Shown here: positions 53,677 to 62,900 of the stretch, one piece after another
Layout: each line of letters opens with the position of its first letter
How positions within the stretch are numbered: position 1 is the first letter of the stretch
Made by a program: the position numbers and the translations under genes
The notes under the pieces: model-generated
The model's database searches: none
Told to the model about the DNA's origin: nothing
Seen by the model: only the letters and a program-made list of their open reading frames with translations
Assembly: GCA_938030095.1 (NCBI GenBank)
Contig: CALHGK010000004.1
Coordinates: 62,001 to 126,000, forward strand
From: an uncultured Candidatus Saccharibacteria bacterium
GTDB taxonomy: Bacteria; Patescibacteriota; Saccharimonadia; Saccharimonadales; Saccharimonadaceae
Length of the DNA: 64,000 bases
Direction: 5' to 3'

Positions 53677-54965
53677 TGAAGACGACACTAGACCACCTAT
53701 CAGACACCAAAGTACGCGCCACGATTACCGTCGGTGCAGACGAACTGGAGGCAGCTCGCCAGGTTGCTTTGCGTAAACTCGCCAAGACGACGAAGGTTGA
53801 TGGCTTTCGCAAGGGTCATGCCCCGCTCGAGTTGGTTGCAAAGAATACTAATCCAGAACACCTCGCCGAGGAGACGCTTAACAACGCCCTGAGCAAAGCA
53901 GTTGCTGCAGCCTTCCTCGAGAGTGACGTGCAGGTGCTTGAACGCCCAGAGGTGGAGATTAAGAAGTTTGTGCCCGGCAGCGAGCTCGAATTCACGGCTG
54001 AGGCAGAGGTTATGCCCACGATTACTCTCGGTGACTATAAGAAACTCAAGCTCAAGCCAGCGAAGATAACCGTTACGCCAGAAGAAGTAACGGAGATCCT
54101 TGACCGGATTCGTCACAGCATGGCCGAGCGTACGGACACTGATGAAGCAGCCCAGGACGGCGACGAGGTGACGATTGACTTTGTTGGTAAGCGCGATGGT
54201 ACGCCTTTTGCTGGTGGCACCGGGAAAGATTATCCGCTTGTGCTCGGCAGTAAGTCATTCATTCCAGGCTTCGAAGAGGCATTGATTGGCCTCAAGGCTG
54301 GTGAAACGAAGGCGGTTGAACTCACCTTTCCGAAGGACTACCATGCGAGCGAACTAGCTGGGCAAGCAGTCGTCTTTGATACGACCGTCAAGAAGGTCAA
54401 GAAAGTGACACTGCCTGAGCCGACTGATGAGTTTGCTGCAAAGGTCGGGCCATTTACTTCTATTGATGACCTCAAAAAAGACATTGAGAAGGAAATTACT
54501 GCGCAAAAGCAACGTGAAGCAGATGACGAGCTGCGCGACGTAGCCGTCAAGCAATTGGCCGATGCCAGCACGGTAGCCATTCCAGAGGTATTGCGAGCTG
54601 ACCAGCTTCGCTCGATCGAACAAGACTTAGTGCAAAACCTTGCTCACCGCGGTCGCACTCTTGAGCAGTACCTTGCCGAGAAGGAGTATAAAGACAAAGA
54701 CGAGTGGATCGAGAAGGAGGCTAAGCCAGCGGCCGATGAGCGCATTAAGGCGGGGCTTGTCCTGGCTGAGCTGAGCAAGGCTGAGAAGATCGAAGCCACA
54801 GCAGAGGAGCTGCAAGAGCGCATCAGTGCCTTCAAGCAACAGTATGCCAATGATGCAACTATGGTGGCGCGCTTTGATGAGCCAGAGGTGCAGCACGAGA
54901 TCGCTAATCGCCTCTTGACAGAGAAGACGATTGACTGGCTGGTGGCGCAGAATACCAAGAAATAA
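53676..54965 (+). CDS. tig: Trigger factor
   Basis: A 429-residue ribosome-bound chaperone. The ribosome-docking signature G-F-R-K-G-H-A-P lies in the N-terminal domain near residue 47. The FKBP-type peptidyl-prolyl isomerase domain (about 150-240) shows V-T-I-D-F-V-G, F-I-P-G-F-E-E-A-L-I-G and the C-terminal helical arms follow. Complete. It sits directly before clpP, as in many bacteria, though with a separate promoter. Confidence 0.95.
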   Translation: MKTTLDHLSDTKVRATITVGADELEAARQVALRKLAKTTKVDGFRKGHAPLELVAKNTNPEHLAEETLNNALSKAVAAAFLESDVQVLERPEVEIKKFVPGSELEFTAEAEVMPTITLGDYKKLKLKPAKITVTPEEVTEILDRIRHSMAERTDTDEAAQDGDEVTIDFVGKRDGTPFAGGTGKDYPLVLGSKSFIPGFEEALIGLKAGETKAVELTFPKDYHASELAGQAVVFDTTVKKVKKVTLPEPTDEFAAKVGPFTSIDDLKKDIEKEITAQKQREADDELRDVAVKQLADASTVAIPEVLRADQLRSIEQDLVQNLAHRGRTLEQYLAEKEYKDKDEWIEKEAKPAADERIKAGLVLAELSKAEKIEATAEELQERISAFKQQYANDATMVARFDEPEVQHEIANRLLTEKTIDWLVAQNTKK

Positions 54966-54992
54966 CAAACAGTACGGCTCTTACAATAGAAA

Positions 54993-55019
54993 CTAGCACT
55001 CTACCTTGACGAGTGCTAG
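54993..55019 (+). promoter_or_regulatory. CIRCE operator of clpP
   Basis: CTAGCACTC (54993-55001), 9-nt spacer TACCTTGAC, GAGTGCTAG (55011-55019). It differs from the consensus only in the outermost complementary pair. Its spacer shares 8 of 9 bases with the clpC copy. Confidence 0.93.
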
Positions 55020-55041
55020 TTTTCTCGTTACAATGGCACTA
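55006..55041 (+). promoter_or_regulatory. clpP promoter TTGACG-17-TACAAT, leaderless start
   Basis: TTGACG (55006-55011) inside CIRCE, 17 nt, TACAAT (55029-55034), 6 nt, ATG at 55041. Confidence 0.85.
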
Positions 55042-55649
55042 TGATGAAACCGAATGATTACCTAGTGCCCAACGTCATCGTCCGGACGCGTGATGGTGAG
55101 CGTGGCTATGATATATACTCGCGCTTGCTCGAGGATCGCATTATCTTCCTCGGCGAAGAAGTGACTGAGATGACAGCCAATGTCGTTGTCGCGCAGCTTC
55201 TCCATCTTGCCAATGAAAATCCAGACAAAGACATCCAGCTCTATATCAACAGCCCTGGTGGCAGTGTGTATGACGGTCTCGCAATCTACGATACTATGCA
55301 ATACATCGCGCCAGATGTGCAGACGATTGGTATTGGTCTGCAGGCAAGCATGGGTGCCTTCTTGCTTAGTAGCGGTGCGAAGGGTAAACGCTTTGTCTTG
55401 CCTAATGCTCGAGTGATGATCCACCAGCCTAGCAGTGGTACGCGCGGCAAAGTGACAGACCAAGAAATTAGCTTACGCGAGAGTATCGCCCTCAAGGAGC
55501 GACTGGCCACCATTATGGCGGACAACACTGGCCAAAAACTCGATAAAATCAAGGCTGACATGGAGCGTGACTACTGGCTGAGTGCCGCAGATGCCGTGGC
55601 GTATGGCCTAGCCGATGAAGTGATTGGCCAGCGCGCAAACGCAAAATAG
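55041..55649 (+). CDS. clpP: ATP-dependent Clp protease proteolytic subunit
   Basis: A 202-residue ClpP, the tetradecameric serine protease chamber fed by ClpC or ClpX. The triad is Ser103 (Q-A-S-M-G-A), His128 (M-I-H-Q-P) and Asp177 (E-R-D-Y-W). Other family blocks are [10 protein letters not shown] and R-I-I-F-L-G. There is little or no propeptide. A CIRCE overlaps its promoter, so both protease partners should respond together to HrcA. No clpX is seen nearby. Confidence 0.97.
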   Translation: MMKPNDYLVPNVIVRTRDGERGYDIYSRLLEDRIIFLGEEVTEMTANVVVAQLLHLANENPDKDIQLYINSPGGSVYDGLAIYDTMQYIAPDVQTIGIGLQASMGAFLLSSGAKGKRFVLPNARVMIHQPSSGTRGKVTDQEISLRESIALKERLATIMADNTGQKLDKIKADMERDYWLSAADAVAYGLADEVIGQRANAK

Positions 55650-55669
55650 CACGAGTAGCTGCTTTGTGC

Positions 55670-55682
55670 TATAGTAAGGCTA
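55670..55682 (+). promoter_or_regulatory. Leaderless-type promoter
   Basis: TATAGT at 55670-55675, 6 nt, ATG at 55682. It excludes the in-frame ATG at 55664, which precedes the box. Confidence 0.55.
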
Positions 55683-56281
55683 TGACACAACATAGCGACC
55701 AATCGACAACCCAGTCTACAAATACTCCATCTCAAGCAAAAAAGCCCCGACGCTTCCGTCCGCGGCGTATGACTGTCGTTATGTTAGTAGCGATCGTATT
55801 GACTATTGTCTGTATGGCGGCGCTTGCCTTTTTCTATCAGGCCAAGCGAGACACTAAGGAGCTTATGCGCACCCAAACTGTCATGGGGGATGTATTAGCG
55901 CGTGCGGCTGACTACTCATCAGGGAAGGCGATATCCTGGGATAATTATGCAATGGGTAGCGTGTCTGGTGTTATTGCCACGCAGGCTGAGCGTGAGCAAC
56001 TACTCGCAAAGAATCCATTTGTCAATTGTCCAGGCCAGTGCGATGGTTGGTTGTCGGTGGCTGACGCTAAACGCCGAGATCAGACAATTGACGAAGGGTT
56101 CTCGCTATCACCGTCAACAGAAGAGGGTGTGTTTCTACAGTATGTTCGTGAGGTGCTGCAAGATCCAAGCACAAAGTGTGCTCTTTGGAATCACGGACCA
56201 GTCCAAAAGTTGTGTATATCTCCCAAAACAGGGCGATATGTATACAATGTTGGCGGGCACGCTCGAGGCTTGTATGAGTGA
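55682..56281 (+). CDS. Single-pass membrane protein, unknown
   Basis: A 199-residue protein. A basic Ser/Thr/Gln-rich cytoplasmic tail (F-R-P-R-R-M) precedes one hydrophobic helix (about 31-52), then an extracytoplasmic domain of about 145 residues with four cysteines (C-P-G-Q-C, K-C-A-L and L-C-I) that could form two disulfides. The domain is not recognised. It lies between clpP and rpoB with its own promoter. Confidence 0.8.
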   Translation: MTQHSDQSTTQSTNTPSQAKKPRRFRPRRMTVVMLVAIVLTIVCMAALAFFYQAKRDTKELMRTQTVMGDVLARAADYSSGKAISWDNYAMGSVSGVIATQAEREQLLAKNPFVNCPGQCDGWLSVADAKRRDQTIDEGFSLSPSTEEGVFLQYVREVLQDPSTKCALWNHGPVQKLCISPKTGRYVYNVGGHARGLYE

Positions 56282-56336
56282 GAATAATTATACGTAGCTC
56301 CTAGTATAGATTTTTAAATTTTAAATAGAAAAATGC

Positions 56337-56366
56337 TTGACGCACTCGCAGCTCATTCGCTATAAT
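56337..56366 (+). promoter_or_regulatory. rpoBC promoter TTGACG-18-TATAAT
   Basis: TTGACG (56337-56342), 18 nt, TATAAT (56361-56366). The transcript would carry about 170 nt of leader (56373-56542), which includes a GC hairpin (ACGCC-GGT-GGCGT near 56410-56424) and then an AGAGGAG ribosome binding site. Confidence 0.8.
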
Positions 56367-56542
56367 GAGATGTTAATGAAGGTTGTGTAATATGGGTTAG
56401 GTGCGGACTACGCCGGTGGCGTGGCGTTTTAGTGTGCGAAAACTTATATTGAGTAAAGCTTCGGTGCCACAACAAATGCACGAGTAGGGTTTTGGAGTCC
56501 TTACGCGTGCGGATAGATAACAATAATTCAAGAGGAGTTTAC

Positions 56543-59500
56543 ATGCCTACACCTATCACGGCAACAGCTGCTCCATCGCGTGTGTTTTTTACCAGCAATG
56601 ACACCGCGCTGGCAGTACCCGACTTGCTGGCTCACCAAGAAGAATCCTGGAAGGACTTCGTCGAGACGGGCTTGAGCGAAATTTTTGCAGAGCTCAACCC
56701 AATCGAAGACTATACTGGCCAGAAGCTTGAGCTGCGCTTTAAGGATTATGCCTTTGGCGAGCCCAAGCATACAGAGCAGTTTGCGAAAGAAAACAACCTG
56801 ACTTTCGATGCACCACTGCAAGCCACCGTCGAGCTTATCAACAAGACGACTGGCGAAGTGAAAGAACAGAGCATCTACATGGGCGACTACCCTTGGATGA
56901 CGGAGCGCGCGACGTTTATCATCAATGGGACAGAGCGTGTGGTGGTAAGCCAGCTGATTCGGAGTGCTGGTGTGCTGTTTAGTGCCGACCGCGTGGCAGG
57001 GCGCAACCTCTATGGTGCCAAGATGATCCCAGGCCGTGGGGCATGGCTCGAGTTCGAGACCAGCCCATCGGGTGCAATCTACGTGAAGATCGATCGCCGC
57101 CGCAAGATTGCAGCCACCACCTTGCTGCGCGCCCTTGGTATGAGCAAAGTGTCGGCCATTCGCGAGGCCTTTGCTGATATCGACACCGGTGAGCTGAAGT
57201 ATATCGAAGCTACGCTTGAGAAGGATCCAGCGCACGGCATTAATGAAGCGCTGATTGAGGTCTATCGCCGCCTGCGCCCAGGTGACCTCGCTACGGTAGA
57301 GAACGCTCGTCAGATGATTGAGCGCATGTTCTTCGACTTTAAGCGTTTTGACTACAGCCGCGTTGGCCGCTACAAGATCAACCAGCGCCTGGGTGTTGAT
57401 GTGCCTAATACGGCCGAATATCGTACATTGCAGATGAATGATTTGATCGGTGTCTTGCGTGAAATTATTCGCCTTAACAACACACAAGAGCCAGCTGATG
57501 ATATCGACTCGCTGAGCAATCGCCGTGTGAAGCTGGTTGGCGAGTTGGTAGCGCGCCAGTTCCGCGTTGGTATGCTCCGGATGCAGCGCAATGCAATGGA
57601 TCGTATGAGCATGAGTGACCTCGAGACGGTTACGCCGAGCCAGCTGATTAATGCTCGCCCGGTAGTGGCGGCAGTGCGCGAGTTCTTCGCCAGTAGCCAG
57701 TTGAGCCAGCTGCTTGATGAGGTAAACCCGCTATCCGAGCTGAGTCACAAGCGCCGCCTGAGCTCGATGGGGCCTGGTGGTTTGAGCCGCGAGCGAGCCG
57801 GCTTTGAGGTGCGCGATGCTCACCCCACTCACTATGGTCGGATTTGCTCGGTGGAGACACCAGAGGGAGCCAACATTGGCTTGGTGCTGAACCTCGCTAC
57901 CTATGCACGCATCAACGAATATGGCTTTATTGAGACACCATACCTCAAGGTAGTTGATGGCCGCGTGACTGATGAGATCGTCTACCTTGATGCTTCGCAG
58001 GAAGTAACAGAGGTGATTGCCGACGCTGGCGCTCGCCTCAATGAGGATGGTACCTTTGTACGCGATCGCGTTAGTGCGCGCAAGTTCCTCCAGCCAGGGC
58101 AGGTAGATACCAGCGAAGTCACTTTCATGGATGCTGCACACAAGCAGATCCTTGGGTCGACCGCGAGTCTCGTGCCATTTATCGAGAAGAACCGTATTGA
58201 CCGCAGCTTGACTGGCTCCAACATGCAGCGCCAGGCAGTGCCGCTTTTGCAGCCAGAGTCGCCAACGGTTGGCACTGGCATTGAGCATGAAGTGGCGCGT
58301 AACTCGAGCCAGCTCATTACAGCTGAGGCTGATGGAGAAGTGATTCGGGCTGATGGCGAAGCAGTCGAGGTGCGCTATGCTGATGGCGTCAAGCGCTACG
58401 ACCTAATCCACTTTGCCAAGAGCAATGACGATCGTTGTATTAACCAAAAAGTCCGGGTTAGCCGCGGCCAAACCGTTGCGAAGGGTGACACTCTCATCGA
58501 GGGCGCGTCCATTGCTGATGGTGAGCTTGCCCTTGGTAAGGACCTGCTGGTGGCCTTTATGCCGTGGGGTGGCTACAATATGGACGACGCGGTGATTTTG
58601 AGCCGCCGCTTGGTAGAAGATGACACCCTTACCAGCATTAATATCAAAGACTACACTGTCGAGGTGCGCGAGACAAAGCTTGGCCCAGAGATCGTGACGC
58701 GTGATATTCCAAATGTGAGCGAAGACAGTCTCCGCCACTTGGATGAGAGCGGTATTGTGCAGATTGGTTCTGAGGTCAAGGCGGGCGATGTCTTGGTCGG
58801 CAAGATTACACCAAAGGGTGAGCAAGAGCTCAGCAGTGAGGAGCGCTTGCTGCGTGCAATCTTTGGTGAAAAGGCCAAGGATGTGCGCGACACCAGCCAG
58901 CGCATGAACAATGCTGGTGGTGGTAAAGTTGTTGGCGTCAAGGTGTTTAGCCGCGAGAATGGCCATGAACTTAAGACGGGTGTATTGATGCAAATTCAGA
59001 TCTTTGTCGCGCAATTGCGCAAGATCGGTGTGGGTGACAAGATAGCTGGTCGCCACGGCAACAAGGGTGTGTGTGCCCGCGTGATGGCGGTAGAGGATAT
59101 GCCATACCTGGCCGACGGTACTCCTGTTGATGTGATCCTTAACCCACTCGGTGTGCCAAGCCGTATGAACCTTGGCCAGCTCTTTGAGACGCACCTCGGC
59201 ATGGCTGCACGAGCACTTGGTTACAAGGTTGCTACGCCGCCATTCAACGGTGTACCAGCCGACACCATCAAGGATGAGCTTGAAAAGGCTGGCATTGCAC
59301 GCGACGGCAAGAGCCAGCTCTACGACGGTCTGAGCGGCGAGCCATTTGAGGAGCGTACAACGGTCGGCGTGATGCATATGATCAAACTCCACCACATGGT
59401 AAGCGACAAGATTCACGCCCGCAGCACTGGTCCATACACCATGGTGACCCAACAGCCGCTTGGCGGTAAGGCTCAAAATGGTGGCCAGCGCCTTGGAGAG

Positions 59501-59905
59501 ATGGAGGTCTGGGCACTCGAGGCCTACGGTGCCGCAACGACGCTGCAAGAGATGCTAACGATTAAGTCGGACGACGTGTATGGCCGCGCCAAAGCCTACG
59601 AGGCGATCATCAAAGATGAGCCAATTGCCGGGCCAAAGCTACCTGAGAGCTTTAACGTGCTTGTCAAGGAGCTGCAAGGCTTGGGCTTGCGTGTTGACCT
59701 ACTGGATGAGTCTGATGAGTCGGTCGATGCCGAGCACGTCATTGCTGCTGCGGGCCCTGCCGACAAAACCGTCCCGTCTGACGAGAGTGATGACGAAGCA
59801 ACCTATCTTGATGAATCCGACGGCATTGGCACAATTGCCGATGACAGCGGTATGTCCGTCCAAGATATTGACACAGTAGAAAACCTAAGCGAGGAGGAAG
59901 CCTAA
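56543..59905 (+). CDS. rpoB: RNA polymerase beta subunit
   Basis: A 1120-residue RpoB. The start at 56543 (MPTPITAT) follows AAGAGGAG. Family landmarks run in order: L-L-A-H-Q-E-E-S-W, R-P-G-D, the rifampicin region with L-S-Q-L-L-D-E-V-N-P-L-S-E-L-S-H-K-R-R-L-S, R-D-A-H-P-T-H-Y-G-R-I-C, and P-W-G-G-Y-N-M-D-D-A. The Asp516-equivalent is Glu in D-E-V-N-P (usual M-D-Q-N-N-P), a divergence seen in several lineages. The C-terminus ends in a long acidic tail (D-E-S-D-D-E-A-T) not found in E. coli. Followed by rpoC after one base. Confidence 0.97.
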   Translation: MPTPITATAAPSRVFFTSNDTALAVPDLLAHQEESWKDFVETGLSEIFAELNPIEDYTGQKLELRFKDYAFGEPKHTEQFAKENNLTFDAPLQATVELINKTTGEVKEQSIYMGDYPWMTERATFIINGTERVVVSQLIRSAGVLFSADRVAGRNLYGAKMIPGRGAWLEFETSPSGAIYVKIDRRRKIAATTLLRALGMSKVSAIREAFADIDTGELKYIEATLEKDPAHGINEALIEVYRRLRPGDLATVENARQMIERMFFDFKRFDYSRVGRYKINQRLGVDVPNTAEYRTLQMNDLIGVLREIIRLNNTQEPADDIDSLSNRRVKLVGELVARQFRVGMLRMQRNAMDRMSMSDLETVTPSQLINARPVVAAVREFFASSQLSQLLDEVNPLSELSHKRRLSSMGPGGLSRERAGFEVRDAHPTHYGRICSVETPEGANIGLVLNLATYARINEYGFIETPYLKVVDGRVTDEIVYLDASQEVTEVIADAGARLNEDGTFVRDRVSARKFLQPGQVDTSEVTFMDAAHKQILGSTASLVPFIEKNRIDRSLTGSNMQRQAVPLLQPESPTVGTGIEHEVARNSSQLITAEADGEVIRADGEAVEVRYADGVKRYDLIHFAKSNDDRCINQKVRVSRGQTVAKGDTLIEGASIADGELALGKDLLVAFMPWGGYNMDDAVILSRRLVEDDTLTSINIKDYTVEVRETKLGPEIVTRDIPNVSEDSLRHLDESGIVQIGSEVKAGDVLVGKITPKGEQELSSEERLLRAIFGEKAKDVRDTSQRMNNAGGGKVVGVKVFSRENGHELKTGVLMQIQIFVAQLRKIGVGDKIAGRHGNKGVCARVMAVEDMPYLADGTPVDVILNPLGVPSRMNLGQLFETHLGMAARALGYKVATPPFNGVPADTIKDELEKAGIARDGKSQLYDGLSGEPFEERTTVGVMHMIKLHHMVSDKIHARSTGPYTMVTQQPLGGKAQNGGQRLGEMEVWALEAYGAATTLQEMLTIKSDDVYGRAKAYEAIIKDEPIAGPKLPESFNVLVKELQGLGLRVDLLDESDESVDAEHVIAAAGPADKTVPSDESDDEATYLDESDGIGTIADDSGMSVQDIDTVENLSEEEA

Positions 59906-59906
59906 G

Positions 59907-62900
59907 ATGTCCCACGTGGTAACAGATCACGATATCGCCAATTTTGATGCGGTACGCTTGGCCGTCGCCAGCCCCGAGGATATCCTCAAGTGGAGCTACG
60001 GCGAAGTCACCAAGCCGGAGACGATTAACTATCGGACTCAGAAACCTGAGCGCGATGGCCTGTTTTGTGAGCGGATTTTTGGCCCAGTCAAAGATATCAA
60101 CCCACACGACAGCAAGCTCAAGGGTGTGCGCAGCCGCGAAGCTGCAGTAGATAAAAATGGCGAGCTCGTCACCAAGTCGATCGTGCGCCGCGAGCGGATG
60201 GGGCACATTAGCTTGGCCACCCCTGTTGCGCATATTTGGTTTATGCGCGGCACGCCCAGTGCAATGAGCCTTTTGCTCGGCATTACGGTGCGTAACCTCG
60301 AGAAGATCGCGTACTTTGCTACCTATGTCATCCTTGATGTTGATGCCGAGACGCGCGATGCCTACCTAGCTGACCTTGAGGCAGAGACCGAGGCAGCACG
60401 TGCCGCCATTAAGATTCGCTTCCAGCGCGAAGCTGAGGCTGATGGGGCAGATGTGAAGGCTCTTGCCGAGCAGCAAACACGCGAGTACGAAGAGCTTGAG
60501 GCAACCTACAGCCAAAAGAAAGCCCAGCTCGAGAGTCTGCAAAAGTGCGCCCTCCTGAGCGACACCGACTACCGTAACCTGCCCGAAGAGTACGAAGAGC
60601 TCATTAAGGTTGGTATGGGTGGTGATGCTCTCAAGACACTGCTTGATGATATTGACCTCGATACCCTCATTGCCAATCTGCAAGAAGAAGTTGAAGGGGC
60701 ACGCGGCCAACGCGAGAAAAAGCTGCTCAAGCGCCTCAAAGTGCTGGAGGGTATGCAGGCAGCGGGCATTAAGCCATCAAGCCTGTGTATGACGGTTTTG
60801 CCAGTCATTCCACCAGACCTGCGGCCAATGGTAGCCCTGAGTGGTGGGCGTTTTGCGACAAGTGACCTCAACGACCTCTACCGCCGCGTCATCAACCGTA
60901 ATAACCGCCTTAAGAAGCTCATTGAGCTCAATGCACCAGAGGTAATCCAGCACAATGAGAAGCGCATGCTGCAAGAGGCTGTTGATAGCTTGATCGACAA
61001 CTCCGCTGCTCGTGGTGGCCGTGCCGTCAATGCAACTGGTGGGCGCCGTCGCCTCAAGAGTATTAGCGATATGCTCAAGGGTAAGCAAGGGCGCTTCCGC
61101 CAGAATCTGCTTGGTAAGCGTGTCGATTACTCGGGCCGCTCGGTGATTGTGGTGGGCCCAAAGCTCAAGATCCACCAGTGTGGCTTGCCAAAGCAGATGG
61201 CAATCGAGCTCTTCAAGCCGTTTGTTATCAGCTGGCTCATTAAGGGCGATTATGCGCACAACATCCGGAGTGCAACGCGCCTGATTGAGGCGGGCGAAGC
61301 GGTCGTGTGGGATGCGCTGGATGAGGTAATCAAGGGCAAGTACGTATTGCTTAACCGTGCGCCATCACTGCACCGTTTGAGTATCCAAGCCTTCCAACCA
61401 AAGCTGGTTGAGGGCAAGGCGATCCAGCTCCACCCGCTCGTCGCTAACGGCTTTAATGCTGACTATGATGGCGACCAGATGGCTGTCCACTTGCCACTCA
61501 GTGCCGAGGCGCAGGCCGAAGCGCGCGAGCTGATGAGTGCCGTCAATAACCTGCTGAAGCCTGCCGACGGGAGCCCTGTCCTCAGTATCGACCAGGACGT
61601 GGTGCTCGGCAACTACTACCTCACATACGAAAAACCCTCGGCTCAGACTGATACTGTCGCTGTCTTTGCCGACAGCCGGGCTGCTGAGCTAGCCTACGAC
61701 ATGGGCAAGCTCCACCTGCAAAGTCCGATCCGTATTCGGGCTAAGGGTGAAATCCGAACAACCACCCTGGGGCGTGTCTTCTTCAACGAAATCCTGCCAG
61801 AGGACTTCCCTTACAACAACAATGTCCAGACCAAGAAAGAGCTCAAGCGGGTGCTGGGCCAGATCTTTGAGCGCTATGGTGCTGCCGAGACTGCTATCAC
61901 TGCTGACCGCATGAAGGGCTTGGCCTTCCGCTTTGCTACCACTGCTGCGGTATCAACCGGTATGGAAGACTACCTCAGTTTCGACGAGATTGCCGACTTC
62001 GTGGCTGAGGGTGATGCACGCTCTGCTGCAATCTCGGAGCAGCTCGATCAAGGGCTCATCACCGAGGACGAGCGCTACACACTAACCGTCAACAACTGGC
62101 GCACCGTCGACCGCAAGGTAGAGGACTTCTTACGCAGCCAATTGGCCCACATGGACACCTCTGTCGCAACAATGGTGAACTCTGGTGCTCGTGGTAGTGT
62201 CAACAACATTAAGCTAGCCAGTGCGATGATTGGTATCCAGGTGGATGCCGCCAACCGCGAGATTGAGCTGCCAGTCCGTAGCAACTTCAAGCGCGGGCTA
62301 TCGAGCCTGGAGGCCTTCGTGGCAACGCGTGGTGCTCGCAAGGGGTTGATCGATACTGCTCTTAAGACGGCCGACTCTGGCTACCTAACCCGCCGCTTGG
62401 TCGATGTCTCGCAGGATGTCTTTACTGTTGAGGACGAAGAGGGTGACGACGATGGCTTCACTATCTACCGCAATGAGTCTGAGGAGACAATGATCGAGTT
62501 TGGCAACCGCTTGTTTGGTCGCTACACCGCCGAGGCAGTGCCGGGCCACCTCGACCGCGACCAGCTCATTACACGTGAGATTGCCAACGCTATCGAGGCA
62601 GATCAGTCGATCGACCAAGTACGCATCCAGTCTGTCCTCTCTACTAAGAACTTGCACGGTATTCCACGCAAGAGCTACGGGATCGACATGGCAACTGGCC
62701 AGCTTGTCGATGGTTCGCAGCCAGTTGGTGTCATTGCTGCTCAGTCGGTCGGCGAGCCAGGTACGCAGCTGACGCTTAACACCTTCCACAGCTCTGGTGT
62801 TGGTGGGTCAGACATCACCCAGGGTCTGCCACGTGTCGAAGAGCTCTTTGAGGCACGCAACCCGAAGGGTCAGGCCTACGTCACAGAAGTCGCTGGTTTG

